Of a stretch of 64,000 nt of DNA, positions 1 through 11,354 are shown one piece after another. Under the pieces are notes generated by a model. The model saw only the letters and a list, made by a program, of their open reading frames with translations, had not been told where the DNA came from and made no database searches. Each line of letters opens with the position of its first letter. The first letter of the stretch is position 1. Location: NCBI GenBank assembly GCA_004014935.1, contig CP025325.1, positions 1,488,001-1,552,000 of the forward strand, written 5' to 3'. The position numbers were made by a program, and so were the translations under genes. The stretch is from Saccharomycopsis malanga (lineage: Eukaryota > Ascomycota > Saccharomycetes > Ascoideales > Saccharomycopsidaceae).

Positions 1-121
1 TATCAAAATATCATAATTCATGAATTTTTCAATATACTAACAGTATATAGGTTGTATTATTGTCGCCATTGCCGCCAGTAAGGCTATCAAGAAGAGAAAG
101 GCTGCTTTGCAAAACTTCTAA
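1..121 (+). CDS. 3' exon of a small membrane protein, possibly PMP1-like (partial)
   Basis: Only the end of a gene is present. A TACTAAC branch point (35-41) is followed by a TATAG acceptor (46-50). The exon then runs from 51 to a TAA at 119-121. In the frame that ends at this stop it encodes a hydrophobic stretch (CIIVAIAA), then a lysine-rich tail ending KRKAALQNF. Saccharomyces Pmp1, a 40-residue proteolipid associated with the plasma-membrane H+-ATPase, has a similar layout and ends in GLQRF. The match is short and remembered, so the name is tentative. The upstream exon lies outside the window. The exon could belong to any small single-pass protein. Confidence 0.45.
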
Positions 122-1497
122 GTTTATTAGTCGGTTGCTTTGCTTGATTTTTCTGCTGCTTGTAAAATAATCTCTAATAATTACCCATAATTAATACCAT
201 CATGTTTTCTGTTATCCACACTCATGCTTATTGTTAAAAAAACCACAGATTTGGAAGTTTGTTCTCTGGTTGCTGCTTGTTTGCTGGGTATTCCTTTCCA
301 TTTTCCTGGCTTTTTTTCCTTTCTTATCAATTTCAATCCACTTCGTTTTGTTCTTAGCTTTGTTAGAACAGCAAAAAGGGTAGCTCTGTTTCCGAGTTTC
401 CTTTTTTTAGATTTCCTGTTTTCTAATAACTAATTTAATTCATTATTCGTTCGAGTGATTGTAAGATTGTCCTAATTTTGACAATAGACTACATTTTTTT
501 TGACGTAATATAAATGAAGCTTCACCGGGGAAAATCTTTCAAGCCGGTTCGTCCGCCAAGACTGATGTTTCAATGTCAACTGAGGCGGCCTATCCACAAT
601 TTTTTTTTTAAAAAAAACAGTGTACATCCTGTTTTACAGTCAAACCAAATAAATCAGACTGAAACTTTATCTGTAAAAATCAGTGCTGCTCACATGTTTG
701 AGATAGCATCATTATCTTTCATCCGTTCTAATCCGAGGCAATAAAAAATTACAGAAATAGAGAAAATAAACACTGAGAACAAAGTTTACGGGTTAATCTA
801 ATTTTTCTTTATGTTGTAAGGAAACGGACTCGCACTTTCTATAGCAGAAGGTATATTGTTCGATAATGAGTAGACACTTATGGAGCTGATAAGTCTCTGC
901 TTGAAATATTGAAGTATCCACCACCTTACTGAGGTGAGGCAAGTGCTGCAGTAGACTGCGCGATCCTGCGGTACTGTTGTATAAATAAAATCATATATAT
1001 TTTGTAGTAAACCACTGCTGTGTGTAAGAGTTATTAACATGGCGAAATAATTGTCAAAATGGAGGCTATAAAAGAAAGCTTACCTTTTCATAATAAAAGT
1101 TAAGGGCTAAAATGGTACTAAAGTCGAGTTGTGTACCAATTTAGAAAATCGATGTAAAAAAAACTACATATGAAATTTAGCTAGAAGTAGCATTATGATA
1201 AATTATCCCAAGCATCTCAAGACTAGAAGTTCTTCTTTGTCAATATGTTCAATAATGCATATTTTTATCTAATCAAGCTTTGTCGCCAAACAGGCTTACA
1301 AAGGTATTATACAAAATAAAGAAAAGAAGATGGTGGAAAATAAATGAACTCACTTAAGAACATGTCCAAGTACCAATACAAGCAAGCTTACAATCTATCA
1401 TGCTACATCAGGTCTCTACAGAATATTTCAACTCAACCAAAAATCCCAATGTATAATATACACAATTATGAAAGTATAAAAGTATTGCTACACGATG
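122..1497. other. intergenic region, no gene supported
   Basis: This stretch is AT-rich with homopolymer runs, including a T-run followed by an A-run near 600. Short open frames occur on both strands. The longest on the minus strand is 80 codons (798-1040), but it has no recognisable domain. I see no tRNA, no repeat copy and no convincing snoRNA boxes. It probably holds the 3' UTRs of the left-edge gene and of the PWWP gene, which are convergent. Confidence 0.5.
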
Positions 1498-3351
1498 CTA
1501 CCAAATAATAGATGTCATAATATCTGTGTGATCTTCTTCCTGTCCTTTCAAGCCTCCAGATGAGTGACTTGAACCAGCAAGATCAATTTTGGACTTGCCT
1601 TTGTCATTTCTTTCGTCGGCCTTATTCAGTGCTTCGCTAAGCATCTCCAATGTCAAAGACGTAGAAGGTTGTGGTTCATGTGCGGGGTGAAGCATTGAAG
1701 GCGAGGATGCAATGGGAGATGGCAAACCTATATATATGTTTTCAGCGTAATTCACAGCAACTTCATCAGGCTGGCTATACTGATCGCCTTCAGCTATTAT
1801 TTGTACTTCTGACTCCATATCGTAAACGTTCCCTGCTCTATAGTTTTCTGTTTTTGATACCAATCTTCGGTACCGTCTTACTTCTCGTAGTTTCAAGCTT
1901 GTCGGCGCTACTGTATGCAGATTTCCATCAATACTGCCCTTCAAATTCCGTATTTCCTCAATGGCTTTAATAGTGTCATCATCATCATCATCATCATTAT
2001 CATCATCATCATTATCATCATCATTCATGGGCGTAAGTATAGACATATTATTAGTTATAGGACTCGTTAGTGTAGGCCTTATCGTTGTCTCTACTTTAGT
2101 ATGTTGCTCAACATTGCTATGGCGGCTTTCCTTTGTTTCTTCCAATAATTCGAAAGATGGAGAAGAAGTATCATTCAACATAGTTGCTGCTTTTTCGTCG
2201 TCAAGTAGCCCCTGTATATCCGAATCGTTACTATGGTTTGGCTTGTCTGCTTTCCTTTCTGAAAATGAAGTCATCGAGTTGACCATTTGAAACTCTTTCA
2301 AATGTTCTAAACTAAACCCATCCTCACTGTTCTGGTGCACATCTAAAACACCAATTCGTTGAGTATCAATAGAATTTGTGTCTTCAATGTTACAAGTACC
2401 ATCGTTTGCTCCATCAGAGCCAATCCCTGGTGATTTAGTAAATGTCGTTATTGGTTTCAACAAATGAATTGCACCCTGGTTTGATATAACACGAGGTGCC
2501 AATTCTTCACAGCTATTATCAGACACTTCTGTGTTACCCCCGAGACGTCTAGCCTTTTTAGGATATGGACCCTCCGTAGATCTTCTAGAATGTTTGCGTT
2601 TCGTCCTTATCAATTTTTCATTTTCTTCATCATTATGCTTATTATTCTTCACTACATATGGATCACCTGTATTATCAACGGCTTTTTCCTGAAGTATTAT
2701 CAAACTCTCGTTGTTATCATCCACGTTAAAGTCTTTTACAAATGCTGCGTCAAAGTCCAGTTGTGGTTTTAGTCTAGCTTTCTTTTGTAGCCTTATTCTT
2801 CTTTCTTTGATACTATCCTTTCTCTCAATTTCCTTTTCTTCTACAAATTCCAAATCGCTATCACTGTCACCTTGCGGTGCGTCGTTGTTGCTTACTGACA
2901 CATCAACGTTCGGTATGTTAGCAGATGTCATCCTATTTGTTGGTCCAATAATCCCTTGCTGAGTTCCAAGCTCCCTCAACATATATGGAAAAAATGTTTC
3001 CAAATATTTCTGAAGAGAATAGTCTTTTGCAGCAATCTCATATGCAGATATAAGCAGCTGGTTGTACTTTTTCAACTTGCTTCTACCATTAAACTTCCAC
3101 ACTTCATTCTTCAGTCTGGATCTTAAAAATTCGTGACATGCCCCGACAGTCAATAGTTTCAAGTTCCCAGCCTTGACCCATTGATACAGAGGCTCATTGA
3201 CAAAAATTATTGGCACATATGACCCTCTGGGTTTACTATCGAACATGTCTTTGGGCATTTGGTCAGGATTGAGCACGAACGATGGCCACGGCGGCACGCC
3301 AATACTGTTGAATAGCACTAGTTGGCCGGGCCTTATTTCACTTGTTCTCAT
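1498..3351 (-). CDS. PDP3: PWWP-domain chromatin protein, PDP3-like
   Basis: This is a 617-residue protein. The N-terminal ~100 residues form a PWWP domain: GQLVLF at 9-14, then a PPWP core at 20-23, then a hydrophobic VPIIFVNEPLYQW stretch. PWWP domains bind methylated histone tails. The PPWP core with a following NEPLYQW-like segment resembles yeast Pdp3, a subunit of the NuA3b histone acetyltransferase complex. The rest is low-complexity: a basic KKARRLGG-type patch and an aspartate run encoded by a GAT-type microsatellite (1976-2034). I used the ATG at 3349-3351; the codon just upstream in frame is GTG. The family call is solid, while PDP3 rather than another PWWP protein such as Ioc4 is inferred from motif similarity. 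Confidence 0.75.
   Translation of the reverse strand: MRTSEIRPGQLVLFNSIGVPPWPSFVLNPDQMPKDMFDSKPRGSYVPIIFVNEPLYQWVKAGNLKLLTVGACHEFLRSRLKNEVWKFNGRSKLKKYNQLLISAYEIAAKDYSLQKYLETFFPYMLRELGTQQGIIGPTNRMTSANIPNVDVSVSNNDAPQGDSDSDLEFVEEKEIERKDSIKERRIRLQKKARLKPQLDFDAAFVKDFNVDDNNESLIILQEKAVDNTGDPYVVKNNKHNDEENEKLIRTKRKHSRRSTEGPYPKKARRLGGNTEVSDNSCEELAPRVISNQGAIHLLKPITTFTKSPGIGSDGANDGTCNIEDTNSIDTQRIGVLDVHQNSEDGFSLEHLKEFQMVNSMTSFSERKADKPNHSNDSDIQGLLDDEKAATMLNDTSSPSFELLEETKESRHSNVEQHTKVETTIRPTLTSPITNNMSILTPMNDDDNDDDDNDDDDDDDTIKAIEEIRNLKGSIDGNLHTVAPTSLKLREVRRYRRLVSKTENYRAGNVYDMESEVQIIAEGDQYSQPDEVAVNYAENIYIGLPSPIASSPSMLHPAHEPQPSTSLTLEMLSEALNKADERNDKGKSKIDLAGSSHSSGGLKGQEEDHTDIMTSIIW
1976..2034. repeat. ATC/GAT microsatellite inside the PWWP gene
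   Basis: Near-perfect ATC triplets with a few ATT interruptions. On the coding (minus) strand they give a run of Asp with scattered Asn. Slippage would change protein length in whole residues without shifting the frame. Confidence 0.9.
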
Positions 3352-4458
3352 CACTGCGCTGGCAAATTAGGTATAGTATGGATGAGTACTGATTGGTCGA
3401 TATTTACTGTAATTATTTCTGTTAAGAGTTCACAACTATAATTGTATTATTAACGATATAATTCCATATTGAGGATAAATGAACTGCCCTGGTGATGCTG
3501 TTGACTCAGCAAACAAAATCCAACCCTGAGGGCCTCTTTAAAATCAAAAAGTCTCACAATAACTTGAATTCAATAGTTTCTGCTTGGTAGTCTCTCCAAT
3601 ATATAGCAATTCTCAGTCCCCGTTTCCTAACACTTAGTATACAGAGCTCTTCAGCACTCGAAACGTATCCAGTAGTTCCTCAAAACTTTTCAACTTTTCT
3701 GCCAAATCAATGAGCGATCAGACGTGACAGTAACAATCAACACCTTTAAAATAAACATCATCGCAATTGATTTAGTACATCATGGGGTTTACACCTATTC
3801 CTAGACCAGACGTTGCCCGGTCTCAAGTGCCAAATCGCACTCCCGAAGTTGAAGGCTTATTTTACTATAGTATATGTATTTTTCCAGCATGCATGTTAAA
3901 CCGTGTGAGGATCATTTTGAAAGGTTATTTTAAAGTAGTTTGAGATTGTATTTTTCCACATGTCAGCAAAATCATTGAGAAATAAAAGAACATTCTCAAG
4001 TATATAAAGGTCAATTTTCAAACAACTGAACTTATTTATTGAGCATAAAATAGAATTATAAACTACACTCATCATCTTTTTTTTTTCTTTTCTTTTTTTT
4101 TGATCGCAATTAATATCCCATAAAACTTAAAAATTCAATTGATTTGAGTCATGGTTTTTCATCCCTCTAAATAAGCTACGAAAACAGCTCTTCAAAATAC
4201 AAGATCCTCATGTAATAAGTAGTATTAAACAAGTCATATACTAAAATACAAGCAAGAAAGAAAGATAGAAATACAAATACTGTACAAAGGGTTATTTAGC
4301 CAAAAATTGAAAAAAAAAACATACAATAAATTATCAGCTTAAAAGGTCTTCACTCAATGGCAACACGTTGAAAAAACGACTAGACTTTGCTGAGTTGATG
4401 GCGGAGCCATTGCCAACAGGAGAGCCGTGTGTATTGACATGTTCATCATTGTGTTAGC
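3352..4458. other. intergenic region between two minus-strand genes
   Basis: This holds the promoter of the PWWP gene and the 3' region of the zinc-finger gene. It has a long T-rich tract at about 4078-4101 and an A-tract near 4309-4318. No RNA gene or repeat copy was recognised. Confidence 0.5.
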
Positions 4459-6336
4459 CTAAGTTGCTGTTGATGATTTCGAAGAGCCTGAATTACTGCT
4501 GTCAGTTTTAGTAGTTGCAGAATTACGAGACAAATTGCGTAATATTGGCCTGTCATCGTTACGGTTGTTTCCTCTGCTGACACCAGCTTGGGAATCTTCC
4601 GCGGCGTTGTTCATAATCTGTAAAAAGGAAGAATACAAGCTCTTGAATTCATCAAGGGCACCGACATAATCTGGTCTAAGGTTTTTGATCAAATTTTTGA
4701 ACGAACTGGATTTCACCACTTGAATATAGAGTTTGTTTTCGTTCAAAAACTTGATAATATCTTCATGGAATTTGGAAGCATTGTAAGAATCACTACCCAG
4801 ACTGTTATCTTCGGCGGAGGAATTGAAGATTGAGGGGCTAGTGCCGCTTTCGTCTTTTTCGTCTTCTGAAGCAATGGAATGTCTACGCCGTTTACTAGAC
4901 GTTTCAGGAGTGTTCAGATCAAAAATGTCGTCTTTTCCATCTTGATTCTCCGATGTTCTTTTACGAGATAAAGTAGCAATTAAATCAGTAGGGTTTGTAG
5001 CAAGAAGCTCTTTTTTATGGGATTTTTCCAAATGCTTGGACAAGGTTTTAGGTCCGTTTCTTGAAATGTAGACTCTAGATTCGGGACAATAATTACAATC
5101 ATAAACTTCCTGTTGAAGCTTCAACTGTTTGTCGTCCGCAGCTGAAGCAGCAACTTGGCTTTTTAGTCTCTCTGTTTTGTCTGTATTTTTTGTATAATGC
5201 AATCTCCAAGACTTCGCAGAGCGTGCAATGTAAGCTAAATTATTAAGTGTATTGTTATCAACGAAAGCACCCCCGGGATTGAGCTTTCCATGATTCTGCT
5301 CTTTAAGTGTGACATTGGCATCATTTATTGAGGTTGCACTATCATCTCTTTTGAAAGGGCTAGTAAGGATTTCCGAATGATTTGTTAAGGCTGGATCGTT
5401 GTTGAATAACTCAGGCAAATGAAATTTTTCCATATGTTTAGCAAGTGTGCCTGGCCCATTTCTAGAACAGTAAACAAAACGTTTGTTACAATATTTACAA
5501 TTGAACACTTCAGAAGGAAATTTGGAGTTCATGCTGGAATGACGACTATCGCTTTTGAGCTCTGCTGTCTTTTCAGGATTAAAAATATAATGATATCTCC
5601 ATTGTTTGGTGGTCATTTTTATAGCAAATTCCAAATCTGACGTAGGAAGTGACACACTAACTGGTTGATACTGTTTGATTTGTAAGGTATTTAGTATCAG
5701 AGGATCGTTGTTATTATTTTGGTCATTAGAAGAATTTTCTTCGTAATGATTTTCAGAGTTGTTAGGGTTTTCCAACGAAGGCGAGCTACTTCTGCTCATC
5801 ATATTGTTCGCAGCAACCGCAGCAACAGCGGCAGCGGCAGCAACAACAGCAGAACCACTCGTGTTATACAATTCAGAGGGATGGCGTTTCTGAAGATGCT
5901 TACTGATTGTGCGAGGCCCATTCCTAGCAGAGTAAGTAAACTCATGATTGCAGAATTTACATATATAAGCCTCTACAGAGAAGTTGCTGTTTGGCACCTC
6001 CAGTTTGATACGTGAGGAACGTTTTGGATCAACAATTACATAATCTTTCCAGTTCTTTAAGGATCTGAAAGGATTGCTGGCATTCCCAGCAAGATTTATA
6101 GCAGATTCTTCAGATGCGTTTGACCGTACAGCAGCAGCTGCTGCGCTTACCGCAGCATTGGCAGCCTCAACATCAACCGAAGAATCATGATCTATACCAG
6201 TATGACGGATGGTAGAGGAAGAATGACTATGAGACGTGGCAGATGGGTTTAAAGCAGCATCTTCAACTTCATCAACATTGTCAACATCGACAATATCGCC
6301 GCTATTACCTTTAAGGATCTTTGGCAGGCTTGGCAT
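4459..6336 (-). CDS. protein with three BED-like zinc-finger repeats
   Basis: This 625-residue protein has the same module three times. Each module opens with a Trp-containing segment (NWKDY, QWRYHY, SWRLHY), continues with a basic LK-containing linker, and ends with a zinc finger of form CX2C-X17-HX4H. The ligand sets are C126/C129/H147/H152, C280/C283/H301/H306 and C414/C417/H435/H440. All three fingers share Y-x-[SA]RNGP-x-T, KH-x2-K-x-H and EL after the last His. This resembles BED-type DNA-binding fingers, which occur in chromatin proteins and transposases. No transposase catalytic region is visible, and the C-terminal third is polar with a short helix-like region near 520-590. Alanine runs separate modules 1 and 2. 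I chose the ATG at 6334-6336; the frame stays open upstream to 6588 but without another ATG. It is probably a DNA-binding regulator, and I do not recognise a named orthologue. Confidence 0.8.
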   Translation of the reverse strand: MPSLPKILKGNSGDIVDVDNVDEVEDAALNPSATSHSHSSSTIRHTGIDHDSSVDVEAANAAVSAAAAAVRSNASEESAINLAGNASNPFRSLKNWKDYVIVDPKRSSRIKLEVPNSNFSVEAYICKFCNHEFTYSARNGPRTISKHLQKRHPSELYNTSGSAVVAAAAAVAAVAANNMMSRSSSPSLENPNNSENHYEENSSNDQNNNNDPLILNTLQIKQYQPVSVSLPTSDLEFAIKMTTKQWRYHYIFNPEKTAELKSDSRHSSMNSKFPSEVFNCKYCNKRFVYCSRNGPGTLAKHMEKFHLPELFNNDPALTNHSEILTSPFKRDDSATSINDANVTLKEQNHGKLNPGGAFVDNNTLNNLAYIARSAKSWRLHYTKNTDKTERLKSQVAASAADDKQLKLQQEVYDCNYCPESRVYISRNGPKTLSKHLEKSHKKELLATNPTDLIATLSRKRTSENQDGKDDIFDLNTPETSSKRRRHSIASEDEKDESGTSPSIFNSSAEDNSLGSDSYNASKFHEDIIKFLNENKLYIQVVKSSSFKNLIKNLRPDYVGALDEFKSLYSSFLQIMNNAAEDSQAGVSRGNNRNDDRPILRNLSRNSATTKTDSSNSGSSKSSTAT

Positions 6337-7314
6337 GATGATTTTTATGTCTTTAGCAGGTGGTACGGATCCTGGTAGGATACGGTTGATGGAGATGGAT
6401 TGGATACGGAAAACACGCGTTAGTCGAGTTTTTCCTAAAAAATTTTTTATTCCCCTAATCACGCTCCTGGCTAAAAGTGCAAAAGTAATAAGAGCCAGCA
6501 AATGTCGAATGATGGACCTTATCCCGCAAGAGTCAATACCTTCAACTTTCAAAAGTTTGGTGCTAACAGCCAAAGAGTTGTATAGCAAGAAATGAAAACG
6601 GAAACGGAACAGGAAACCGCATACCTTTTAGTTAAGAATCGTACGGCCGGACCGGCTTCGGAGTAGGGTGGGGAAAGAGGGGGTGTTAGCCGGAAATCCG
6701 TGATACGCACGTGACCTTTTTTATAAACAGTTGTATATTATACTTATGGTAATTTTAACCTTTTTTTTACTGTCTTGGATTTTGTTCAGCATTAGTTGAC
6801 CATTATTAATATAGTCCTTTGAAGAGTCCAGATAATTTATGTTCTTCAGTTGTAAATAAAATATATGCGGTTATGTAGCACTGGTTAAAGAGTCACATCA
6901 TGAAGACCTTTCGGGAGCGCGTCCTGAACAAGGGTTTTTGAGATATTTAGAAACAGTTCCAATAAAATAATGCTATCAAATAGATAAATGGAACATAATC
7001 ATACCATTGGAAGTTTTACTCTTTTCACAACCTACAATAACATATTATTATGGTCCAGCCCGTTGGATATTGCAATGTTACCCGGATAATGTATAAATGA
7101 GCGTTTCCGGAAGGGAAAAGCGTCCTGGTTACTGACTGCGACGGGATTTTTCAAGCGCTAATCAGGTAAACCAGTTGCTTGCTTAGTAAAAGGAAGCTTT
7201 TACGAGCGAACACCGATATACATATACTTGACTCTTTATTTCAACCGTTGAAATAATTTTGTTTTATCTTTAGATATTGACAGTTTGCATTCATCACCCA
7301 ATTGAGCATTAATA
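6337..7314. promoter_or_regulatory. divergent promoter region of the zinc-finger gene and SFA1
   Basis: About 980 bp between two divergent starts. It contains a GC-rich patch near 6640-6700 with CGG/CCG triplets and a CACGTGAC motif at 6708-6715, the kind of site bound by Cbf1 or other bHLH factors. Pyrimidine-rich DNA lies just upstream of the SFA1 ATG. Function is inferred from position only. Confidence 0.4.
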
Positions 7315-8736
<1,422 letters not shown>

Positions 8737-8902
8737 GCTCGTTTATTCAACGTGACTGTGGAAAGCAGGTGTTAGTGTATTATAGGGAGTTGTTTATATT
8801 TAAAATTTACAGAAGTAAATGAATGTTATGTACTTGTACATCAAATTGTAATGGAACCGAAATTCATAAAAAAAAAGATTAATATTGATTTCGTAAAAGA
8901 AG

Positions 8903-9236
8903 AGAGAAACCGGTTGATAATAATTTTAATTTTGATAATAATAATATCATATGTCTCGAGCCGAGTGAATACAAGTTTCGCATATAAGCGCTATGTCTAA
9001 AGAGATTTGGTAAAGTCCAATCATGTCCTGTTATTCATAATCTTCTTAGTAAGTAAGCATTATTGGCCTAGGTCGTATTTCAGACAGTGTCCCTTACCTG
9101 TTCAGCATTGTAAAAGTAATGAGTAAAAAGTGTGCATGTAGGAAAGCGAACCCTTAAGCCTGTTAGGCCTTTTTCTCTTCTCCAAGAGTACTAAATACTG
9201 AACCATCTTGCCCAGCGGCAGAGAAATTGGTTTGAT
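8903..9236 (-). mobile_element. tRNA-derived SINE, copy A, with target-site-duplication-like flanks
   Basis: On the minus strand the element runs from a head at about 9219 to an (ATT)n-like tail at about 8919-8950. It shares its body with the other copies. The block CAATCATGTCCTGTTATTCA and the next ~10 bases (plus strand, from about 9019) are also in copy B. The pol III boxes are degenerate. The flanks AGAGAAACCGGTTGAT (8903-8918) and AGAGAAATTGGTTTGAT (9220-9236) match except for two substitutions and one indel, as expected for an old target-site duplication. The copy sits between the convergent genes SFA1 and ALG7. Confidence 0.8.
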
Positions 9237-9620
9237 TGACGGGATTAATACAAGGCCACTTGAAATTCCAATTGTAAAGTGAAATACTGCAAAGTCTTAA
9301 AAGAAACAGAATTATGCCAATATTTTTACAGATTTCGAAATTTCTCCACTTTTATAAAGCCGTACAAGGGATAGAGTAGTAACCTAATTAAAATTTGTTG
9401 TGTTTCTACACTATATTGTCTGATTTGTTTGTTCAATGTAAAAACAGTTACTTATGGTCTGCTTATAACTCCTTTGTTCTTATTACTCAAGCAAGTTATA
9501 ATATGTAAAATTTTGAGACTTCCATGAAGAAGAAAGAAAGCTAATAAGTGGAAAAATTGAATTATGAAGAACTAAAATAATATATAACCATATTAAGTAA
9601 TTTACAGTTTGAAGAAATAA
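9237..9620. other. intergenic region downstream of ALG7
   Basis: AT-rich DNA between SINE copy A and the ALG7 stop codon. It is presumably the ALG7 3' UTR. Nothing else was recognised. Confidence 0.5.
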
Positions 9621-11138
9621 TTAATTCCACAAATTATCGTAACCAAACAACCAAGGACCAACTGTATGTCTCGCAACAATTGCTCCCAAGCCAATCAAAA
9701 ATTGAATAATAAGGATTGTCAATGTTAGTTTATCTTCTCTCATTGGCCCAAAGTGTACCAAGACCAAATTTATTAATGTGAAATTGTTTATTTCTTTTAT
9801 GAGTTTTACTGTCTTAGTTTTGCCGTTAGGTAGTGTGACAGATTGTTCCACCTCCTCTATATGTAAAAGTTTAAGTTTGGCTAATATTCTAAGAACAGAC
9901 TGCAACAATGGGCCCTTAGGATTGAGGAGCTTATGCTTCGTCTTTCCAGAAGACTCGTCATCGAACAAGACCGCTTTTGAAGGGTACATCAAACCAGTTT
10001 GAGCATCAAAACGAGGAAGTCTATGTCTAGGACAAGGAACAAGGTGGAAAAGTTGAGGCACCGAATAGATAAAATTGACAATTTGGGGAATGAAAAAGAG
10101 TAGTAACGTTTTGGAAAAATGACCTAAGATACCGACCACAGCAAAGACCATTCCTGAAAAGTAGCAGTATGTGTCGCCAACAAATACGCGGGCAGGAAAC
10201 CAATTGTATTTGAGAAGACCCAAGCTGACGCCCAAAAATGGGATCAATAAACATACAGAAAGCAAATGCGAGGATGCTGAGGAAGGAAACTGTGATAAAA
10301 AAAGGTAACAGAAATCATTGATCAAAAATATAAATGCCAAGACTACAGATTGACCCACTTCCAAGCCATTGACTCCAGCTAAAATGTTGATAGAGTTTGG
10401 GCAAAAGATGGCTATAGCGGCCATATACATGTAGTAGAAAGCACCCAAGTCTATGGTGGTTTTTTGCAAATATTGCGACACCACATTAGGAATCAAGATG
10501 GAAGTGACACCGAAATCGATGTAATAGACCACCAAGAGCGGGATAGCGGCCACGGCAGGCATGAAAAACTTGTGTCTCCATCTGACATCGAATAAATCGT
10601 CGGCAATGCCTAACAAAACCTGACTTTCTAAACATAGCACTGCAGATAAGTATTGGATCAATCTAGAATGAGGAAACTTTTGCAGTGCCCCAGTGATCTC
10701 ATAGCTATTTTCTTTGATGGTGGTGCTGCTGCTACCAAAACTGATACCATTTTCAGTACCTGTGCCGCCGATACCAGAGCGTAATTGTTCATCATCACGG
10801 TTTCCGCCTCCGGATGTATTGACTATAAGTATCTGAATGAAAATGAATGGAATGAAGAAAAACATGAGAAACAAATACACCACTGCTGGAATGGCGCCCA
10901 TACACTCGGGAAGCAACGGCCGACCAGGTTTTGAAAGATCATTGCCCTTCAAACCAATACGGATAAATGACAGACCAAGTCTGGGAATCAAATACGTCAC
11001 CGCTTGGTACCCAATGATACCAAAGCCTAACGCCGACGAAACTGGCTGGTTTGAAGAAACATGTATGAATATAAGCCCAAGAGCAGCAACAAGAGAAAGA
11101 ATTTTACCTATCATCGCGCTGTGTCCTGCTAATCTCAT
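9621..11138 (-). CDS. ALG7: UDP-GlcNAc:dolichyl-phosphate GlcNAc-1-phosphate transferase
   Basis: This is the first enzyme of N-glycan precursor assembly. It transfers GlcNAc-1-P to dolichyl phosphate on the cytosolic face of the ER and is the tunicamycin target. The 505-residue product has about ten hydrophobic segments. Family motifs are visible in order: GLKGNDLSKPG near residue 63, the metal-binding ADDLFDVRWRHKFF, AGVNGLEVGQS, and VFVGDTYCYFSG. A Gly/Ser/Thr-rich insertion at about 108-140, between early membrane segments, makes it longer than the ~450-residue Saccharomyces protein. The gene is divergent from APC1 with about 216 bp between the ATGs, so the two promoters must overlap. Confidence 0.95.
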   Translation of the reverse strand: MRLAGHSAMIGKILSLVAALGLIFIHVSSNQPVSSALGFGIIGYQAVTYLIPRLGLSFIRIGLKGNDLSKPGRPLLPECMGAIPAVVYLFLMFFFIPFIFIQILIVNTSGGGNRDDEQLRSGIGGTGTENGISFGSSSTTIKENSYEITGALQKFPHSRLIQYLSAVLCLESQVLLGIADDLFDVRWRHKFFMPAVAAIPLLVVYYIDFGVTSILIPNVVSQYLQKTTIDLGAFYYMYMAAIAIFCPNSINILAGVNGLEVGQSVVLAFIFLINDFCYLFLSQFPSSASSHLLSVCLLIPFLGVSLGLLKYNWFPARVFVGDTYCYFSGMVFAVVGILGHFSKTLLLFFIPQIVNFIYSVPQLFHLVPCPRHRLPRFDAQTGLMYPSKAVLFDDESSGKTKHKLLNPKGPLLQSVLRILAKLKLLHIEEVEQSVTLPNGKTKTVKLIKEINNFTLINLVLVHFGPMREDKLTLTILIIQFLIGLGAIVARHTVGPWLFGYDNLWN

Positions 11139-11354
11139 CAGATACTAAAACAATCATTAGTAGATTTAGTACCACTCTGTAATGTTGACCACTTGAAATA
11201 TCGAGTGTGCAAGTATTGCTAAACGCGCGCAATTAAAGGTATAGCTTATTATAAACAAAGATTGCCATTATTTAGCGCTGTTTACTGAGTAAAGTGCAAG
11301 AGAGAGTGTGGATAAGTGTATTTTTTCTTTTTCAGCTGTAGTTTTCGCGCCACA

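Noticed and set aside
798-1040. An 80-codon minus-strand ORF or an H/ACA-like RNA
   Set aside because: No domain is recognised, and the H/ACA boxes and hairpins could not be placed consistently. Evidence is too weak.
3490-3530. A short C/D-like RNA (GGTGATGC ... CTGAGGGC)
   Set aside because: The distance between boxes is about 35 bases, below the usual size for a C/D snoRNA.
6337-6588. N-terminal extension of the triple zinc-finger protein
   Set aside because: The frame is open upstream of 6336 but starts only at TTG, and the extension lacks domain features. The ATG at 6336 is used.
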